Translations under genes and position numbers: made by a program
In this document: positions 23,345-31,600 of the stretch, one piece after another
Position numbering within the stretch: the stretch's first letter is position 1
How the letters are laid out: each line of letters starts with the position of its first letter
Notes under the pieces: model-generated
What the model was told of the DNA's origin: nothing
Database searches by the model: none
What the model saw: the letters and a program-made list of their open reading frames with translations, nothing else
Origin: Phaeobacter sp.
GTDB lineage: Bacteria; Pseudomonadota; Alphaproteobacteria; Rhodobacterales; Rhodobacteraceae
Reading direction: 5' to 3'
DNA length: 32,282 nt
Assembly: GCF_022825805.1 (NCBI RefSeq)
Contig: NZ_JAJDWC010000083.1
Span: forward strand, 1 to 32,282

Positions 23345-24655
23345 ATGACTGACCTGACCCCCCGCGAAATCGTTTCGGAATTGGACCGCTTCATCATCGG
23401 GCAGACCGATGCCAAACGCGCGGTTGCTGTGGCCTTGCGAAACCGTTGGCGCCGCAAGCAACTGGGCGATGACCTGCGTGATGAAGTCTATCCAAAGAAC
23501 ATTCTGATGATCGGACCCACCGGTGTCGGGAAAACCGAAATCTCTCGCCGGCTGGCAAAATTGGCGCGCGCGCCCTTCATCAAAGTCGAAGCGACAAAAT
23601 TCACCGAGGTTGGATATGTGGGCCGCGATGTGGAGCAGATCATCCGGGATCTGGTTGATGTCGCCATCGTGCAAACACGTGAACACATGCGCGATGATGT
23701 AAAGGCCAAAGCCCGCAAAGCCGCCGAAGACCGTGTGTTGAAGGCGATCGCCGGCGACGATGCACGCGAGGCGACCCTCGAAATGTTTCGCAAAAAACTG
23801 AAATCAGGTGAGCTGGACGATACAGTGATCGAATTGGAGATCACCGACAGTTCCAATCCGATGGGCGGAATGTTTGAAATTCCCGGCCAGCCCGGTGCCA
23901 ACATGGGCATGATGAACCTGGGTGATCTGTTTGGCAAAGCCATGGGTGGCCGCACGACCCGCAAAAAGATGACCGTTGCCGACAGTTATGAGGTTCTTAT
24001 CGGGGAAGAAGCAGACAAACTGCTGGACGATGAAACGGTGACCAAAGCGGCGCTGGAATCCGTTGCACAGAACGGGATCGTCTTCCTGGATGAAATCGAC
24101 AAGGTCTGCGCGCGCCAGGATGCCCGTGGCGGCGACGTCAGCCGCGAAGGGGTGCAGCGCGATCTGTTGCCGTTGATCGAGGGAACCACGGTTTCGACAA
24201 AACACGGTCCGATCAAGACCGACCATATCCTGTTCATCGCCTCCGGTGCGTTTCATATTGCCAAGCCCTCTGATCTGCTGCCGGAGCTTCAGGGACGTTT
24301 GCCGATCCGGGTCAACCTGCGCGCCCTCAGCGAAGAAGACTTCGTGCGCATTCTGACCGAAACGGATAACGCGCTGACGCTGCAGTACTCCGCGCTTCTG
24401 GGCACAGAAGATGTGACCGTGACATTCACCAAAGATGGCATCGCATCGTTGGCGAAAATCGCAGCCGAGGTGAACCAAACCATCGAGAATATCGGTGCCC
24501 GTCGTCTCTACACTGTGATTGAACGGGTGTTTGAAGAATTGTCCTTCTCAGCACCTGACAAAGCCGGCGAGGAAATCACCGTTGATGCTGATTTTGTGCT
24601 GAAGAACCTTGGCGAGTTGACCAAATCCGCGGACGTCAGCCGATACGTCTTGTAA
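23345..24655 (+). CDS. hslU: ATP-dependent protease ATPase subunit HslU (ClpY)
   Basis: A 436-residue AAA+ unfoldase that feeds substrates into HslV. It starts with the family phrase [16 protein letters not shown], has Walker A GPTGVGKT (57-64), the pore motif [16 protein letters not shown] with the GYVG loop, Walker [10 protein letters not shown], the substrate-gating I-domain between about 110 and 230, and the C-terminal tail SRYVL that docks into HslV. The ATG at 23345 gives the normal length; a frame that opens at 23042 is antisense noise over the DM13 gene. The ribosome-binding site (AAGAAAGATG) is weak. It has a separate upstream region of 180 bases and so may be transcribed independently of hslV. 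Confidence 0.97.
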   Translation: MTDLTPREIVSELDRFIIGQTDAKRAVAVALRNRWRRKQLGDDLRDEVYPKNILMIGPTGVGKTEISRRLAKLARAPFIKVEATKFTEVGYVGRDVEQIIRDLVDVAIVQTREHMRDDVKAKARKAAEDRVLKAIAGDDAREATLEMFRKKLKSGELDDTVIELEITDSSNPMGGMFEIPGQPGANMGMMNLGDLFGKAMGGRTTRKKMTVADSYEVLIGEEADKLLDDETVTKAALESVAQNGIVFLDEIDKVCARQDARGGDVSREGVQRDLLPLIEGTTVSTKHGPIKTDHILFIASGAFHIAKPSDLLPELQGRLPIRVNLRALSEEDFVRILTETDNALTLQYSALLGTEDVTVTFTKDGIASLAKIAAEVNQTIENIGARRLYTVIERVFEELSFSAPDKAGEEITVDADFVLKNLGELTKSADVSRYVL

Positions 24656-24683
24656 CCGCTGTTTACTGGATCTCATACGTGGA

Positions 24684-24737
24684 CATAGCGGCACCGTAAC
24701 AGTAGCCTGCCGCTATGGTTTTCTTGGTGCCGCTATG
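24684..24737 (+). promoter_or_regulatory. Repeat structure covering the start of the lipoprotein hydrolase gene
   Basis: CATAGCGGCACC (24684-24695) is the perfect reverse complement of GGTGCCGCTATG (24726-24737), whose last three bases are the start codon. A second copy of GCCGCTATG at 24709-24717 can pair with CATAGCGGC (24684-24692) instead. The two hairpins exclude each other: the 12-bp one hides the ATG, the 9-bp one frees it. A 9-codon mini-ORF (ATG 24715, TGA 24739-24741) overlaps the start. Confidence 0.5.
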
Positions 24738-25892
24738 CTGACAACCCGTCGTGTTTTTGCGTTTTGCTTGCTGATCATGGGGCTGGCGGGATGTGCGGAC
24801 AGATCGTTTTCGCCCACCGTTCCGGAGGCGCTGCAGGTTGGCACAGCAAAAACTGTTTTTGCCGTCACGACGCGGGAACCGTTAGACGACGGTACCTATG
24901 GACCACAACGATCCGACGACGTTGATCTTCTGGAATTGACTGTGTCAGTCCCACCAAACCATCAGCCAGGTCGCTTGGATTTCGGCTATGCAGATCCAGA
25001 TCCCAACAGCGAATTTGTCATGGCGGGCCGCCATCGCCTGCCGCATATGGACAGCTTGAACACACGCGTCGCAGCGGATCTGGCGGCATATCCCCCCAAT
25101 GAGCGGGATGTGACCGTATTTGTGCATGGGTTCAACTCCACCCAGCCAGAAACCGCCTTTCGTGCTGCGCAGCTGAGCACCGATATCGGCATTCCTGGAT
25201 CCACGATCATCTATTCCTGGCCCAGCCAGGGCACACCGCTTGGCTACGCATATGACGGCGACAGCGTGCTGTTTGCGCGCGATGGCCTGGAATATCTGTT
25301 GCGCAATCTCAAACCGGGTCCCTCAAATCGGGTCGTTCTGGTGGCACATTCGATGGGATCGCAATTGGTCATGGAAACGCTGCGCCAGATCGATATCAAA
25401 ACCCCCGGTTGGAGCAGCTCAAACCTTGGTGCTGTGGTTTTGATGTCCCCTGACCTTGATGTCGAAGTTTTTCGCAGCCAGATGCGGCGCATTGATCCGC
25501 CACCAGAGCCTTTCATTGTCATGGTGTCCCGAAAGGACAACGTGCTCAATCTCTCACAGCGCTTGCGCGGCACGCACAATCGGGGCCGGCTTGGCAATCT
25601 TGCATCCCTAGAGGATGTATCCGAATTGCCCATCCAGGTTGTCGATACCACCGAATACGCCGACACCGCCGCATCAGGACATTTTGTGGCAGCCACATCG
25701 CCTGCGGTTTTGTCTATCCTGAGCGCAGCGCGAGAAGCCTCTGCCAGTTTCGACAGAGATGCCGTGCCACTACAACGCATCCTACCAGGGCGACTTGTCA
25801 TCGGAACGGACCGCAGTAACGAACGCAAAGCGGTGGAGCTGACCTTGTCAGAGGCGTACAGTCAGGACGCGTTTCGCTCTGAGGATCGTTGA
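24735..25892 (+). CDS. Alpha/beta-hydrolase lipoprotein (DUF900 family)
   Basis: A 385-residue lipoprotein with signal peptide and lipobox LAGC (Cys20, aspartate-free at +2 as ADRS, so sorting to the outer membrane is possible). The hydrolase domain has the oxyanion-type HGFN (131-134), the nucleophile Ser206 in VAHSMGSQ, a likely Asp in MSPDLDVEVF, and a catalytic His in ASGHFVAAT. This pattern matches DUF900 esterase-like proteins (COG4782). Substrate unknown; envelope lipids or esters are plausible. The ATG at 24735 is the only reasonable start, but no Shine-Dalgarno precedes it. It ends six bases from the convergent smr gene. Expression may be governed by the repeat structure over its start. 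Confidence 0.85.
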   Translation: MLTTRRVFAFCLLIMGLAGCADRSFSPTVPEALQVGTAKTVFAVTTREPLDDGTYGPQRSDDVDLLELTVSVPPNHQPGRLDFGYADPDPNSEFVMAGRHRLPHMDSLNTRVAADLAAYPPNERDVTVFVHGFNSTQPETAFRAAQLSTDIGIPGSTIIYSWPSQGTPLGYAYDGDSVLFARDGLEYLLRNLKPGPSNRVVLVAHSMGSQLVMETLRQIDIKTPGWSSSNLGAVVLMSPDLDVEVFRSQMRRIDPPPEPFIVMVSRKDNVLNLSQRLRGTHNRGRLGNLASLEDVSELPIQVVDTTEYADTAASGHFVAATSPAVLSILSAAREASASFDRDAVPLQRILPGRLVIGTDRSNERKAVELTLSEAYSQDAFRSEDR

Positions 25893-25898
25893 TCCAAT

Positions 25899-26501
25899 CT
25901 ACCGACTGCGTCGCAGATACACGTAGTAGGCTCCGCCACCCCCATGGCTGATATGTGCAGGGGTCACTTGCATAACCACCGATGATAACGGGGGCAGGGA
26001 CAACCATTGCGGCACTTGGTGCCGCAGAACCCCACGCGGCACAGGCATTGGGCCGGGTTCATCGCGATCTTTGCCCTTACCAGTAATGACCAGAACCAGC
26101 CGTTTGCCGGTGCTGTGTGCAGACATCACAAACCGAACCAATGCAGGATGTGCGGTATCGATGCGCATGCCATGCAAATCCAATTTGCCCTCTGGTCGCA
26201 ATTTCCCACGGGTCATTTTGCGATAGGCTTTGCCATCCATCTGCAAAGGAGCCGCTTTCAAGCCAACCGAAACGCTGGGTTTCAGATCATGTTTGGGGGA
26301 TTTCGGTTTAGCGTTTATGCCAACTTCGAACAGTTCCGGGGTAAATGTCGTCGCAGGTGTGTCCGACGCTTTGGCAGGCTCGCCCTGTGACAATGGTGGG
26401 CTTATGGGCGCGGCATAGGTTTGGGGATGCAGACGCTCTGCCTGTTTGGCAACGCGCTGCCACAGGTCGATTTCATCAGCTGTCAGTTTGCGCCGGGTCA
26501 T
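25899..26501 (-). CDS. Smr/MutS2-domain protein
   Basis: A 200-residue protein with a charged, low-complexity N-terminal half and a C-terminal Smr domain (about 103-198). The Smr core is clear: KLDLHGMRIDTAHPALVRF, RLVLVITGKGKDRDEPG and the ending HGGGGAYYVYLRR. Smr domains are nucleic-acid-binding nucleases; standalone alphaproteobacterial forms are not well studied, and recent work links some Smr proteins to rescue of stalled ribosomes through mRNA cleavage. The LDLHG motif and GKG loop carry the expected catalytic and binding residues. The ATG overlaps the mltA TGA by one base, so it is the last gene of the timA-mltA-smr unit. Confidence 0.9.
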   Translation of the reverse strand: MTRRKLTADEIDLWQRVAKQAERLHPQTYAAPISPPLSQGEPAKASDTPATTFTPELFEVGINAKPKSPKHDLKPSVSVGLKAAPLQMDGKAYRKMTRGKLRPEGKLDLHGMRIDTAHPALVRFVMSAHSTGKRLVLVITGKGKDRDEPGPMPVPRGVLRHQVPQWLSLPPLSSVVMQVTPAHISHGGGGAYYVYLRRSR

Positions 26502-27553
26502 CAGTAGTCCTCCGGCAACAGCGCATAGGCCCTTTGGATCGGTAACAACACCACCATTCGGCCTGGATCGCGCAGTTTCCCGGCTGCCGCGCCAGCATCA
26601 TCACCGCTGCCAAAGAATATATCCGCTCGCTGCGCGCCCTTGATGGCTGAGCCAGTATCTTGCGCAATCATCAATCTACGCATTGGATCTGCACCATCTT
26701 TTTCGACCCACACAGGCGCACCAAGCGGCGTGTAGCGCGGATCCACTGCAAGGCTGCGAAGCGTGGTCACTGATCGGTTCATGGCCCCCAGTGGTCCAGC
26801 GTTGGCAGGCACCTTGCTGACCTCCCGAAAGAACACATAGGACGGATTGTGGTTGAGCAGTTCCTCGCCGGCGACAGGATTACGGCGCACCCAGTTTTTG
26901 ATCACCGCAGCACTAACCTGATGAATGCTGTAGACACCACGACGAACCAGTTCTGTTCCGATCGATCGGTAATCATGGCCGTTTGCGCCGCCGTAACCCA
27001 CACGAATTGACGAACCATCCGGCAGCCGAATGCGACCTGAGCCTTGGATTTGAAGGAAAAACAGCTCGACCGGGTCGTCCACCCAAGCGATTTCGAGCCC
27101 ACGCCCATCCATCACACCGCTGTTGAGCAGTTCTCGGCGCGATAGCCACACATCAGTTCTCTTTGCTTCAGGTGGCTGCCGATAAACTGGATAACGGTAG
27201 CGCGCTGTCGGGTGGCGCGACCCTGACAATTCTGGTTCAAAATACCCTGTGAAGAGAGCAGGTTTGCCATCTTCGATCAGCACAGGCCGGAAAAATAGCT
27301 GAAAGAACCCTTTGGCGGCGCTTGCGTCCTGATCTTTTGCCAAGGCGCACAGGGCCCGCCAATCAGGATCTTTGAGGTCGCGGCAGGTTTGCAGAAAGGC
27401 AGTCAGCGCTGCTTCGTGGTTGTCTTTCTCCCAGCCCTCAAGCTGATCAAACGACAACATTTTGATGGTGGTTTCAGCAAAAGCCGGCTGCCAAAAAGCA
27501 GATGCGCCAGCCCAAAGGGCCAGCGCATAAATCAGCCGCTGAAACCTGGCCAT
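26501..27553 (-). CDS. mltA: Murein transglycosylase A (MltA)
   Basis: A 350-residue periplasmic lytic transglycosylase that cuts the MurNAc-GlcNAc bond of peptidoglycan with formation of 1,6-anhydroMurNAc. A Sec signal (MARFQRLIYALALWAGASA, with AFA cut) lacks a lipobox, so unlike Escherichia coli MltA this form seems soluble. The body has FFRPVLIEDGKPALFTGYFEPEL-type segments (here GKPALFTGYFEPELSGSR), VELFFLQIQGSGRIRLPDG, and the C-terminal 3D domain AQDTGSAIKGAQRADIFFG containing the catalytic aspartate and Asp in IKGAQRAD. GTG at 27556 is an alternative start; ATG 27553 overlaps the timA TGA. Its products are substrates for the recycling route that includes AmgK/MurU. Confidence 0.94.
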   Translation of the reverse strand: MARFQRLIYALALWAGASAFWQPAFAETTIKMLSFDQLEGWEKDNHEAALTAFLQTCRDLKDPDWRALCALAKDQDASAAKGFFQLFFRPVLIEDGKPALFTGYFEPELSGSRHPTARYRYPVYRQPPEAKRTDVWLSRRELLNSGVMDGRGLEIAWVDDPVELFFLQIQGSGRIRLPDGSSIRVGYGGANGHDYRSIGTELVRRGVYSIHQVSAAVIKNWVRRNPVAGEELLNHNPSYVFFREVSKVPANAGPLGAMNRSVTTLRSLAVDPRYTPLGAPVWVEKDGADPMRRLMIAQDTGSAIKGAQRADIFFGSGDDAGAAAGKLRDPGRMVVLLPIQRAYALLPEDY

Positions 27554-28209
27554 CACGCGTCCGTTGCAACAAGGAACCAGTTGGGATCAGAGCTGCCCAT
27601 TGTACGCCCAAAGACCCAGGTGTCTTTCTGACGTTTTACAGTGTTTGCATCGCCTTCGATGATGTCACCACCGCGATCACGCACAACCGAGGTCAGCTCA
27701 GCGACAAATCGCATCGTCACCTGGGCTTCACCGGTTGCCGGATCAAAGCTGGTATCGACCAAAGTGGTTTCACGCACGCCCACAAATTCCGCTTCGATAG
27801 TCAGCCCCTGATCTTCGCGGTGCGACACGGCGGTCACAAAACTGTCGAAGACGTCTTCTGCAAGGAAGGGTTCAATATCATTCAGATCGCCTCGCTCGAA
27901 CGCCATGAGGATCATTTCATAGGCGCCGCGCGCACCCTGAACAAACTCCCGTACTTCGAACTGGGGTTCCGCCTTTTTCATCGCAGCCAGATCGTTCGCC
28001 TGGGCGCTGCCCTCGGGAACATAATCAACGATATCTTGATCAGGGCCACCTTCGATCACCTCAAAGTCACGCCGTCTGGGGGACGGGTCGGCTTGCGGTA
28101 CTGCAGGCTTTTCGAACCCTTCGCGCGTGCCAAGGACACTTTTAAGGCGCAGGATCAGAAAGACGGCAATGCCGGCCAAAACCAAAAGCTGAATCACAGG
28201 CGACTCCAT
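27553..28209 (-). CDS. Tim44-like protein (TimA)
   Basis: A 218-residue protein with an N-terminal membrane anchor (about 5-22, VIQLLVLAGIAVFLILRL), a polar linker rich in proline and charged residues (30-75), and a C-terminal Tim44-like domain (about 82-215: FVQGARGAYEMILMAFERGD, VSHREDQGLTIEAEFVGV, DTWVFGRTMGSSDPNWFLV). In Caulobacter the bacterial homologue TimA is an inner-membrane protein related to the mitochondrial import factor Tim44; its role in bacteria is uncertain, perhaps membrane-protein assembly. AGAGGT lies before the ATG. It heads the operon timA-mltA-smr and is divergent from fxsA, a neighbourhood shared with secB. Confidence 0.89.
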   Translation of the reverse strand: MESPVIQLLVLAGIAVFLILRLKSVLGTREGFEKPAVPQADPSPRRRDFEVIEGGPDQDIVDYVPEGSAQANDLAAMKKAEPQFEVREFVQGARGAYEMILMAFERGDLNDIEPFLAEDVFDSFVTAVSHREDQGLTIEAEFVGVRETTLVDTSFDPATGEAQVTMRFVAELTSVVRDRGGDIIEGDANTVKRQKDTWVFGRTMGSSDPNWFLVATDA

Positions 28210-28262
28210 ATTGACCTCTACGGTAGATGTTCGTGCTTCGTTTGAAACTTTTATGCTCCAGC

Positions 28263-28307
28263 CTTATGTAGGTGACGGGTGGGAGCAAGTCCACCTTCCC
28301 ACATAAG
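28263..28307 (+). promoter_or_regulatory. Split inverted repeat in the timA/fxsA intergenic region
   Basis: TCCCACATAAG (28297-28307) is the reverse complement of CTTATGT (28263-28269) joined to GGGA (28281-28284), leaving an 11-base bulge; GGTGG (28278-28282) and CCACC (28291-28295) offer a competing stem. It lies 17 bases before the fxsA start, and could be a leader structure or an operator for the divergent pair. Confidence 0.33.
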
Positions 28308-28324
28308 TTCTAGGAAATCTGTAA

Positions 28325-28822
28325 ATGTATCTTTTTCTAGCTTTTCTCATGGTCCCGATCCTTGAAATCGCCCTTTTCATCCAGGTTGGGGGGACAATCG
28401 GGCTGTGGCCAACGCTCGCCATTGTGGTGATGACGGCCGTTCTGGGAACATGGTTGGTCCGAACACAGGGCCGGCTGGCGATGGGTCAGCTGCGGAATTC
28501 CTTTCAACAGCTCAATGACCCAACAGAGCCGTTGGCCCATGGGGCAATGATCCTTTTTGCCGGCGCTCTGTTGCTCACACCGGGCTTTTTCACGGATGCT
28601 GTCGGCTTTGCCCTGCTGGTTCCGAAAATTCGCATGGGCGTTTATAGATACATCCGATCCAAAGTGACTGTGGCGCAATTCCAGATGGGCCCAGGTGCCA
28701 TGCACGGGCGGACCTATCCTGGCCAAAACAGCCCGCGACCCGACGCAGATGTGATCGATGGTGACTACGAAGAGGTCAAACCTGAACAGCCGCGCAAAGG
28801 ACCATCGGGCTGGGTGAAGTGA
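28325..28822 (+). CDS. fxsA: FxsA family membrane protein
   Basis: A 165-residue inner-membrane protein of the FxsA family. Its opening MYLFLAFLMVPILEIALFIQ, the helix TIGLWPTLAIVVMTAVLGTWL and LAHGAMILFAGALLLTPGFF are diagnostic: FxsA proteins have the phrase LL-TPGFFTD. The hydrophilic tail (about 120-165) is cytoplasmic. In E. coli, FxsA overproduction relieves exclusion of phage T7 by the F plasmid PifA protein; its normal role is unclear. AGGA ten bases before the ATG is acceptable. It is followed by secB after 73 bases. Confidence 0.93.
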   Translation: MYLFLAFLMVPILEIALFIQVGGTIGLWPTLAIVVMTAVLGTWLVRTQGRLAMGQLRNSFQQLNDPTEPLAHGAMILFAGALLLTPGFFTDAVGFALLVPKIRMGVYRYIRSKVTVAQFQMGPGAMHGRTYPGQNSPRPDADVIDGDYEEVKPEQPRKGPSGWVK

Positions 28823-28895
28823 GCCGCGCAACGCCCGTTGAGATACGGCATGCAAGCTGATAAGCACGTCCTGAACAGAGTTTAGGAGTAGCTTC

Positions 28896-29396
28896 ATGGC
28901 TGAAAACAGCGCAAACGAGGGCGTGCAGCAACCGCAGGTCCAGATGAATGTCCTCGGTCAGTATATCCGCGACATGTCTTTCGAGAATGTCATGGCACAA
29001 AAAGGTGTCGGCGCCGATGTACAGCCGGATGTAAGCGTCCAGGTTGCGCTTGATGCGAAAAAGCGTCCAACCGAAAACCAGTACGAAGTCATCACAAAGC
29101 TGAACATTGAATCCAAGAGCAAAGATGGCGCAGTTGTCCTGTTTGTTCTGGAGTTGGAATATGTCGGCATTTTCAACATTTCCGGCATCGCGGAAGATCA
29201 GCTGCATCCCTTCCTGCTGATTGAATGCCCGCGGATGCTGTTCCCGTTCCTGCGTCGGATCGTGTCAGACGTCACACGTGACGGCGGCTTCCCGCCGTTG
29301 AACCTCGACAACATCGATTTCGTCGCTATCTACCGCAACGAATTGGCACGCCGCCAACAGGCCAGCGCTGCCGCGGCCGAGGCCCCAACGCAGTAA
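28896..29396 (+). CDS. secB: Protein-export chaperone SecB
   Basis: A 166-residue chaperone that keeps precursor proteins unfolded and hands them to SecA; it works as a tetramer in the cytoplasm. Conserved segments are QMNVLGQYIRDMSFENVMA, VVLFVLELEYVGIFNISG, LHPFLLIECPRMLFPFLRRI and GGFPPLNLDNIDFVAIY. AGGAGTAGCTTC precedes the ATG. It stands after fxsA and is convergent with dnaQ, a gene order I associate with Rhodobacterales. A strong terminator follows. The acidic, glutamine-rich N-terminus is usual for alphaproteobacterial SecB. Confidence 0.97.
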   Translation: MAENSANEGVQQPQVQMNVLGQYIRDMSFENVMAQKGVGADVQPDVSVQVALDAKKRPTENQYEVITKLNIESKSKDGAVVLFVLELEYVGIFNISGIAEDQLHPFLLIECPRMLFPFLRRIVSDVTRDGGFPPLNLDNIDFVAIYRNELARRQQASAAAAEAPTQ

Positions 29397-29421
29397 CGCT
29401 GCAAAAGACTACCATAGAAAG

Positions 29422-29448
29422 CGCCGCTCCAACCGAGCGGCGTTTTTT
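29422..29448 (+). terminator. Rho-independent terminator of secB
   Basis: CGCCGCTC (29422-29429) pairs perfectly with GAGCGGCG (29435-29442) around a 5-base loop, followed by six T residues. It ends at the edge of the convergent dnaQ gene; the structure has few T residues for the opposite direction. Confidence 0.92.
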
Positions 29449-29449
29449 G

Positions 29450-30184
29450 TTATTCGCTCTTACCGGCCCAAAGGGCGTTTTCACCCATTTTGGCAACAAA
29501 AGCTGCATGGGCCTGCTCTTCCTGCTCCGTCAAGCGGGAGGGCAGTGGCGATGTGCGTGGGGTCGGGCGCCAATCGTCGGTGGCGGTAACGCCGGGTTTG
29601 GACGTCTTAACGGCTGACAGCCCAAAGTCAGGCTGACGACCGCCAATCAATTCCAGATACACGTCTGCTAGAATTTCGGAGTCTAACAGAGCTCCGTGGA
29701 GGGTCCGGTTGCTATTGTCGATATTGAACCGCCGACACAACGCATCCAGTGTTGCCGGCGAGCCTGGGAAGCGTTGCCGCGCCATGGTCAGCGTATCGAC
29801 CGCCTGATCCATCGGCAGTTTTGCCAACCCCATGCGGTCCAGCTCATAGTTCAGGAACTTCATATCAAAGGAGGCATTGTGAATGACCATCTTTGAATCG
29901 CGGACGAAATCGACAAACCCCTGACCAACCTTGGCAAAGACAGGTTTGTCGCGCAGCGTCACCGCGCCCGGAGCCGGTTGTTGCGGTGGCTCCAGCAGGT
30001 CTGGACCGATCCCATGAACGCCAAAGGCCTCTGATGGCATCGACCGTTCGGGATTGATGTAGACATGAAATGTCTCACCCGTGGGCATGTGATTGAGCAA
30101 CTCAACAGCACCGATTTCGACGATCCTGTCGCCAGAAAACGGATCAAAACCTGTGGTTTCGGTATCGAGAACGATTTCACGCAT
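29450..30184 (-). CDS. dnaQ: DNA polymerase III epsilon subunit (proofreading exonuclease)
   Basis: A 244-residue 3'-5' exonuclease. Exo I is VLDTETTGFDP (Asp7, Glu9), Exo II is VIHNASFDMKFLNYEL, and Exo III is LHGALLDSEILADVYLEL. After the exonuclease core a short linker (PTPRTSPLPSRLT) and a C-terminal helix lead to the polymerase alpha contact. An unusual insert of about 13 residues rich in proline and glutamine (EPPQQPAPGAVT, around 64-75) lies between VHGIGPD and RDKPVFAKV, where most relatives have a short turn. The gene overlaps coaE by eight bases and is the last gene of the maf-aroE-coaE-dnaQ unit. Confidence 0.96.
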   Translation of the reverse strand: MREIVLDTETTGFDPFSGDRIVEIGAVELLNHMPTGETFHVYINPERSMPSEAFGVHGIGPDLLEPPQQPAPGAVTLRDKPVFAKVGQGFVDFVRDSKMVIHNASFDMKFLNYELDRMGLAKLPMDQAVDTLTMARQRFPGSPATLDALCRRFNIDNSNRTLHGALLDSEILADVYLELIGGRQPDFGLSAVKTSKPGVTATDDWRPTPRTSPLPSRLTEQEEQAHAAFVAKMGENALWAGKSE

Positions 30185-30770
30185 GGTGCAGCTGCTTCCT
30201 GATGGCGTTCAGAATATCACGCACCTGTTGGCGCGCATGATCAAGACTGTCCGTCTGAATGAGATAATCCGACCGCGACTTTTTCTCTTCTATCGGCATC
30301 TGTTTTTGCAGGATCTGCTCAAATTGCTCAACCGTCATGGTGCCGCGGTCCATGACCCGCTGCCGCTGTGTTGCTGGATCGGTCCAGACGCAGGCCACCG
30401 CATCCATCGATGTGTGTCCTCCGGTTTCAAACAACAGCGGAATATCGAACACCAGAATTTCTTCTGCCGCTGATGCCCGAAAATCAGCGCGATCTGCGGC
30501 AACCAACGGGTGCACGATTGCTTCAATCTGGGCCAGCGATGACGGGTCTTTGCTGATGATGTCACGCAGGGCAGCGCGATCGATCTTTTGATCGACGATT
30601 GCGTAGGGGAATTTTGCAGCAAGCGCCGCGACTGCAGCACCACCGACATCATACAGACGGTGCACTGCCGCATCAGCGTCCCAGATACCGCAGCCCTCAT
30701 CCGCAAACAGCTGCGCTGTTGTGCTTTTTCCCATGCCAATGGAACCGGTGAGACCCAAAGCAAACGTCAT
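30177..30770 (-). CDS. coaE: Dephospho-CoA kinase
   Basis: A 197-residue P-loop kinase that phosphorylates the 3'-hydroxyl of dephospho-CoA, the final step of coenzyme A synthesis. Walker A is GSIGMGKS (9-16), and WDADAAVHRLYDVGG carries the conserved D-x-D; VFDIPLLFETGGH and the Q-RVMDRG segment are family features. The start overlaps the aroE stop by four bases (ATGA) and its end overlaps dnaQ. The length is normal. Confidence 0.96.
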   Translation of the reverse strand: MTFALGLTGSIGMGKSTTAQLFADEGCGIWDADAAVHRLYDVGGAAVAALAAKFPYAIVDQKIDRAALRDIISKDPSSLAQIEAIVHPLVAADRADFRASAAEEILVFDIPLLFETGGHTSMDAVACVWTDPATQRQRVMDRGTMTVEQFEQILQKQMPIEEKKSRSDYLIQTDSLDHARQQVRDILNAIRKQLHHA

Positions 30771-31600
30771 GCAAGCGCCGCCGCACGGGTGGCATCATCT
30801 ACCTCTGGTCGGGTGCCAAACCAGCGTTCAAAGCCAGGGACAGCCTGATGGAGCAACATGCCCAAGCCATCAACGGTGGTGCATCCGGCCTCTTCGGCCC
30901 ATTGCAGCATATCCGTTTTCAAAGGCGTATAGACTAGATCAGTGACCACCGTGTCTTTGCGCAACCCATCCAGTGGGACCCGGAACCTGGGCTTGCCCAC
31001 CATGCCAAGCGACGTGGTGTTCACGACCAATTTGGCCTGTTCCACCACATTACCAACCTGAACCCATTCCACGACCTGAATACGTGATCCAAATTCAACA
31101 CGAAACTGGTCCGCGCGTTCGCGGGTTCGGTTGCTCAACAAGATTTCGGGAACACCCGCTTCCAACAATGACGCAATGACTGCTCTGCTTGCACCGCCAG
31201 CGCCAAATACGACCGCTGGACCGGATTTAGGATCCCAATCAGGCGCAGACTGCTGGAGATTGGTAATGAACCCGTACCCATCTGTATTATCAGCAAGAAT
31301 GGAACCATCTGGACGAAAGATCAGAGTATTCGCAGCCCCGATGAGGGTCGCGCGATCGGTGACCTGATCGGCGATCTCCATAATCTTCTCTTTGTGAGGA
31401 ATGGTCACGTTTGCGCCGACAAACCCCATCTTGGGCATGCTGCGGAGCACGGTTTCCAGGTCGTCCGCTTCCACATGGATCGGCACATAATGACCCGCGA
31501 TCCCATATTTGCGGAGCCAATGCCCATGAACCAAAGGGGACCGTGAATGGCTAATGGGGTTGCCGATCACACCAGCCAGAGGGACCTTTGCTTCACTCAT
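30767..31600 (-). CDS. aroE: Shikimate dehydrogenase (NADP+)
   Basis: A 277-residue enzyme reducing 3-dehydroshikimate to shikimate in the aromatic amino acid pathway. Signatures are [17 protein letters not shown] (13-29), [13 protein letters not shown] with catalytic Lys70, NTDGYGF with Asp107, and the NADP loop [35 protein letters not shown] near the C-terminus is also typical. The gene overlaps maf and coaE by four bases each, so all are translationally coupled. Length is normal and no residue is missing. Confidence 0.97.
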   Translation of the reverse strand: MSEAKVPLAGVIGNPISHSRSPLVHGHWLRKYGIAGHYVPIHVEADDLETVLRSMPKMGFVGANVTIPHKEKIMEIADQVTDRATLIGAANTLIFRPDGSILADNTDGYGFITNLQQSAPDWDPKSGPAVVFGAGGASRAVIASLLEAGVPEILLSNRTRERADQFRVEFGSRIQVVEWVQVGNVVEQAKLVVNTTSLGMVGKPRFRVPLDGLRKDTVVTDLVYTPLKTDMLQWAEEAGCTTVDGLGMLLHQAVPGFERWFGTRPEVDDATRAAALA

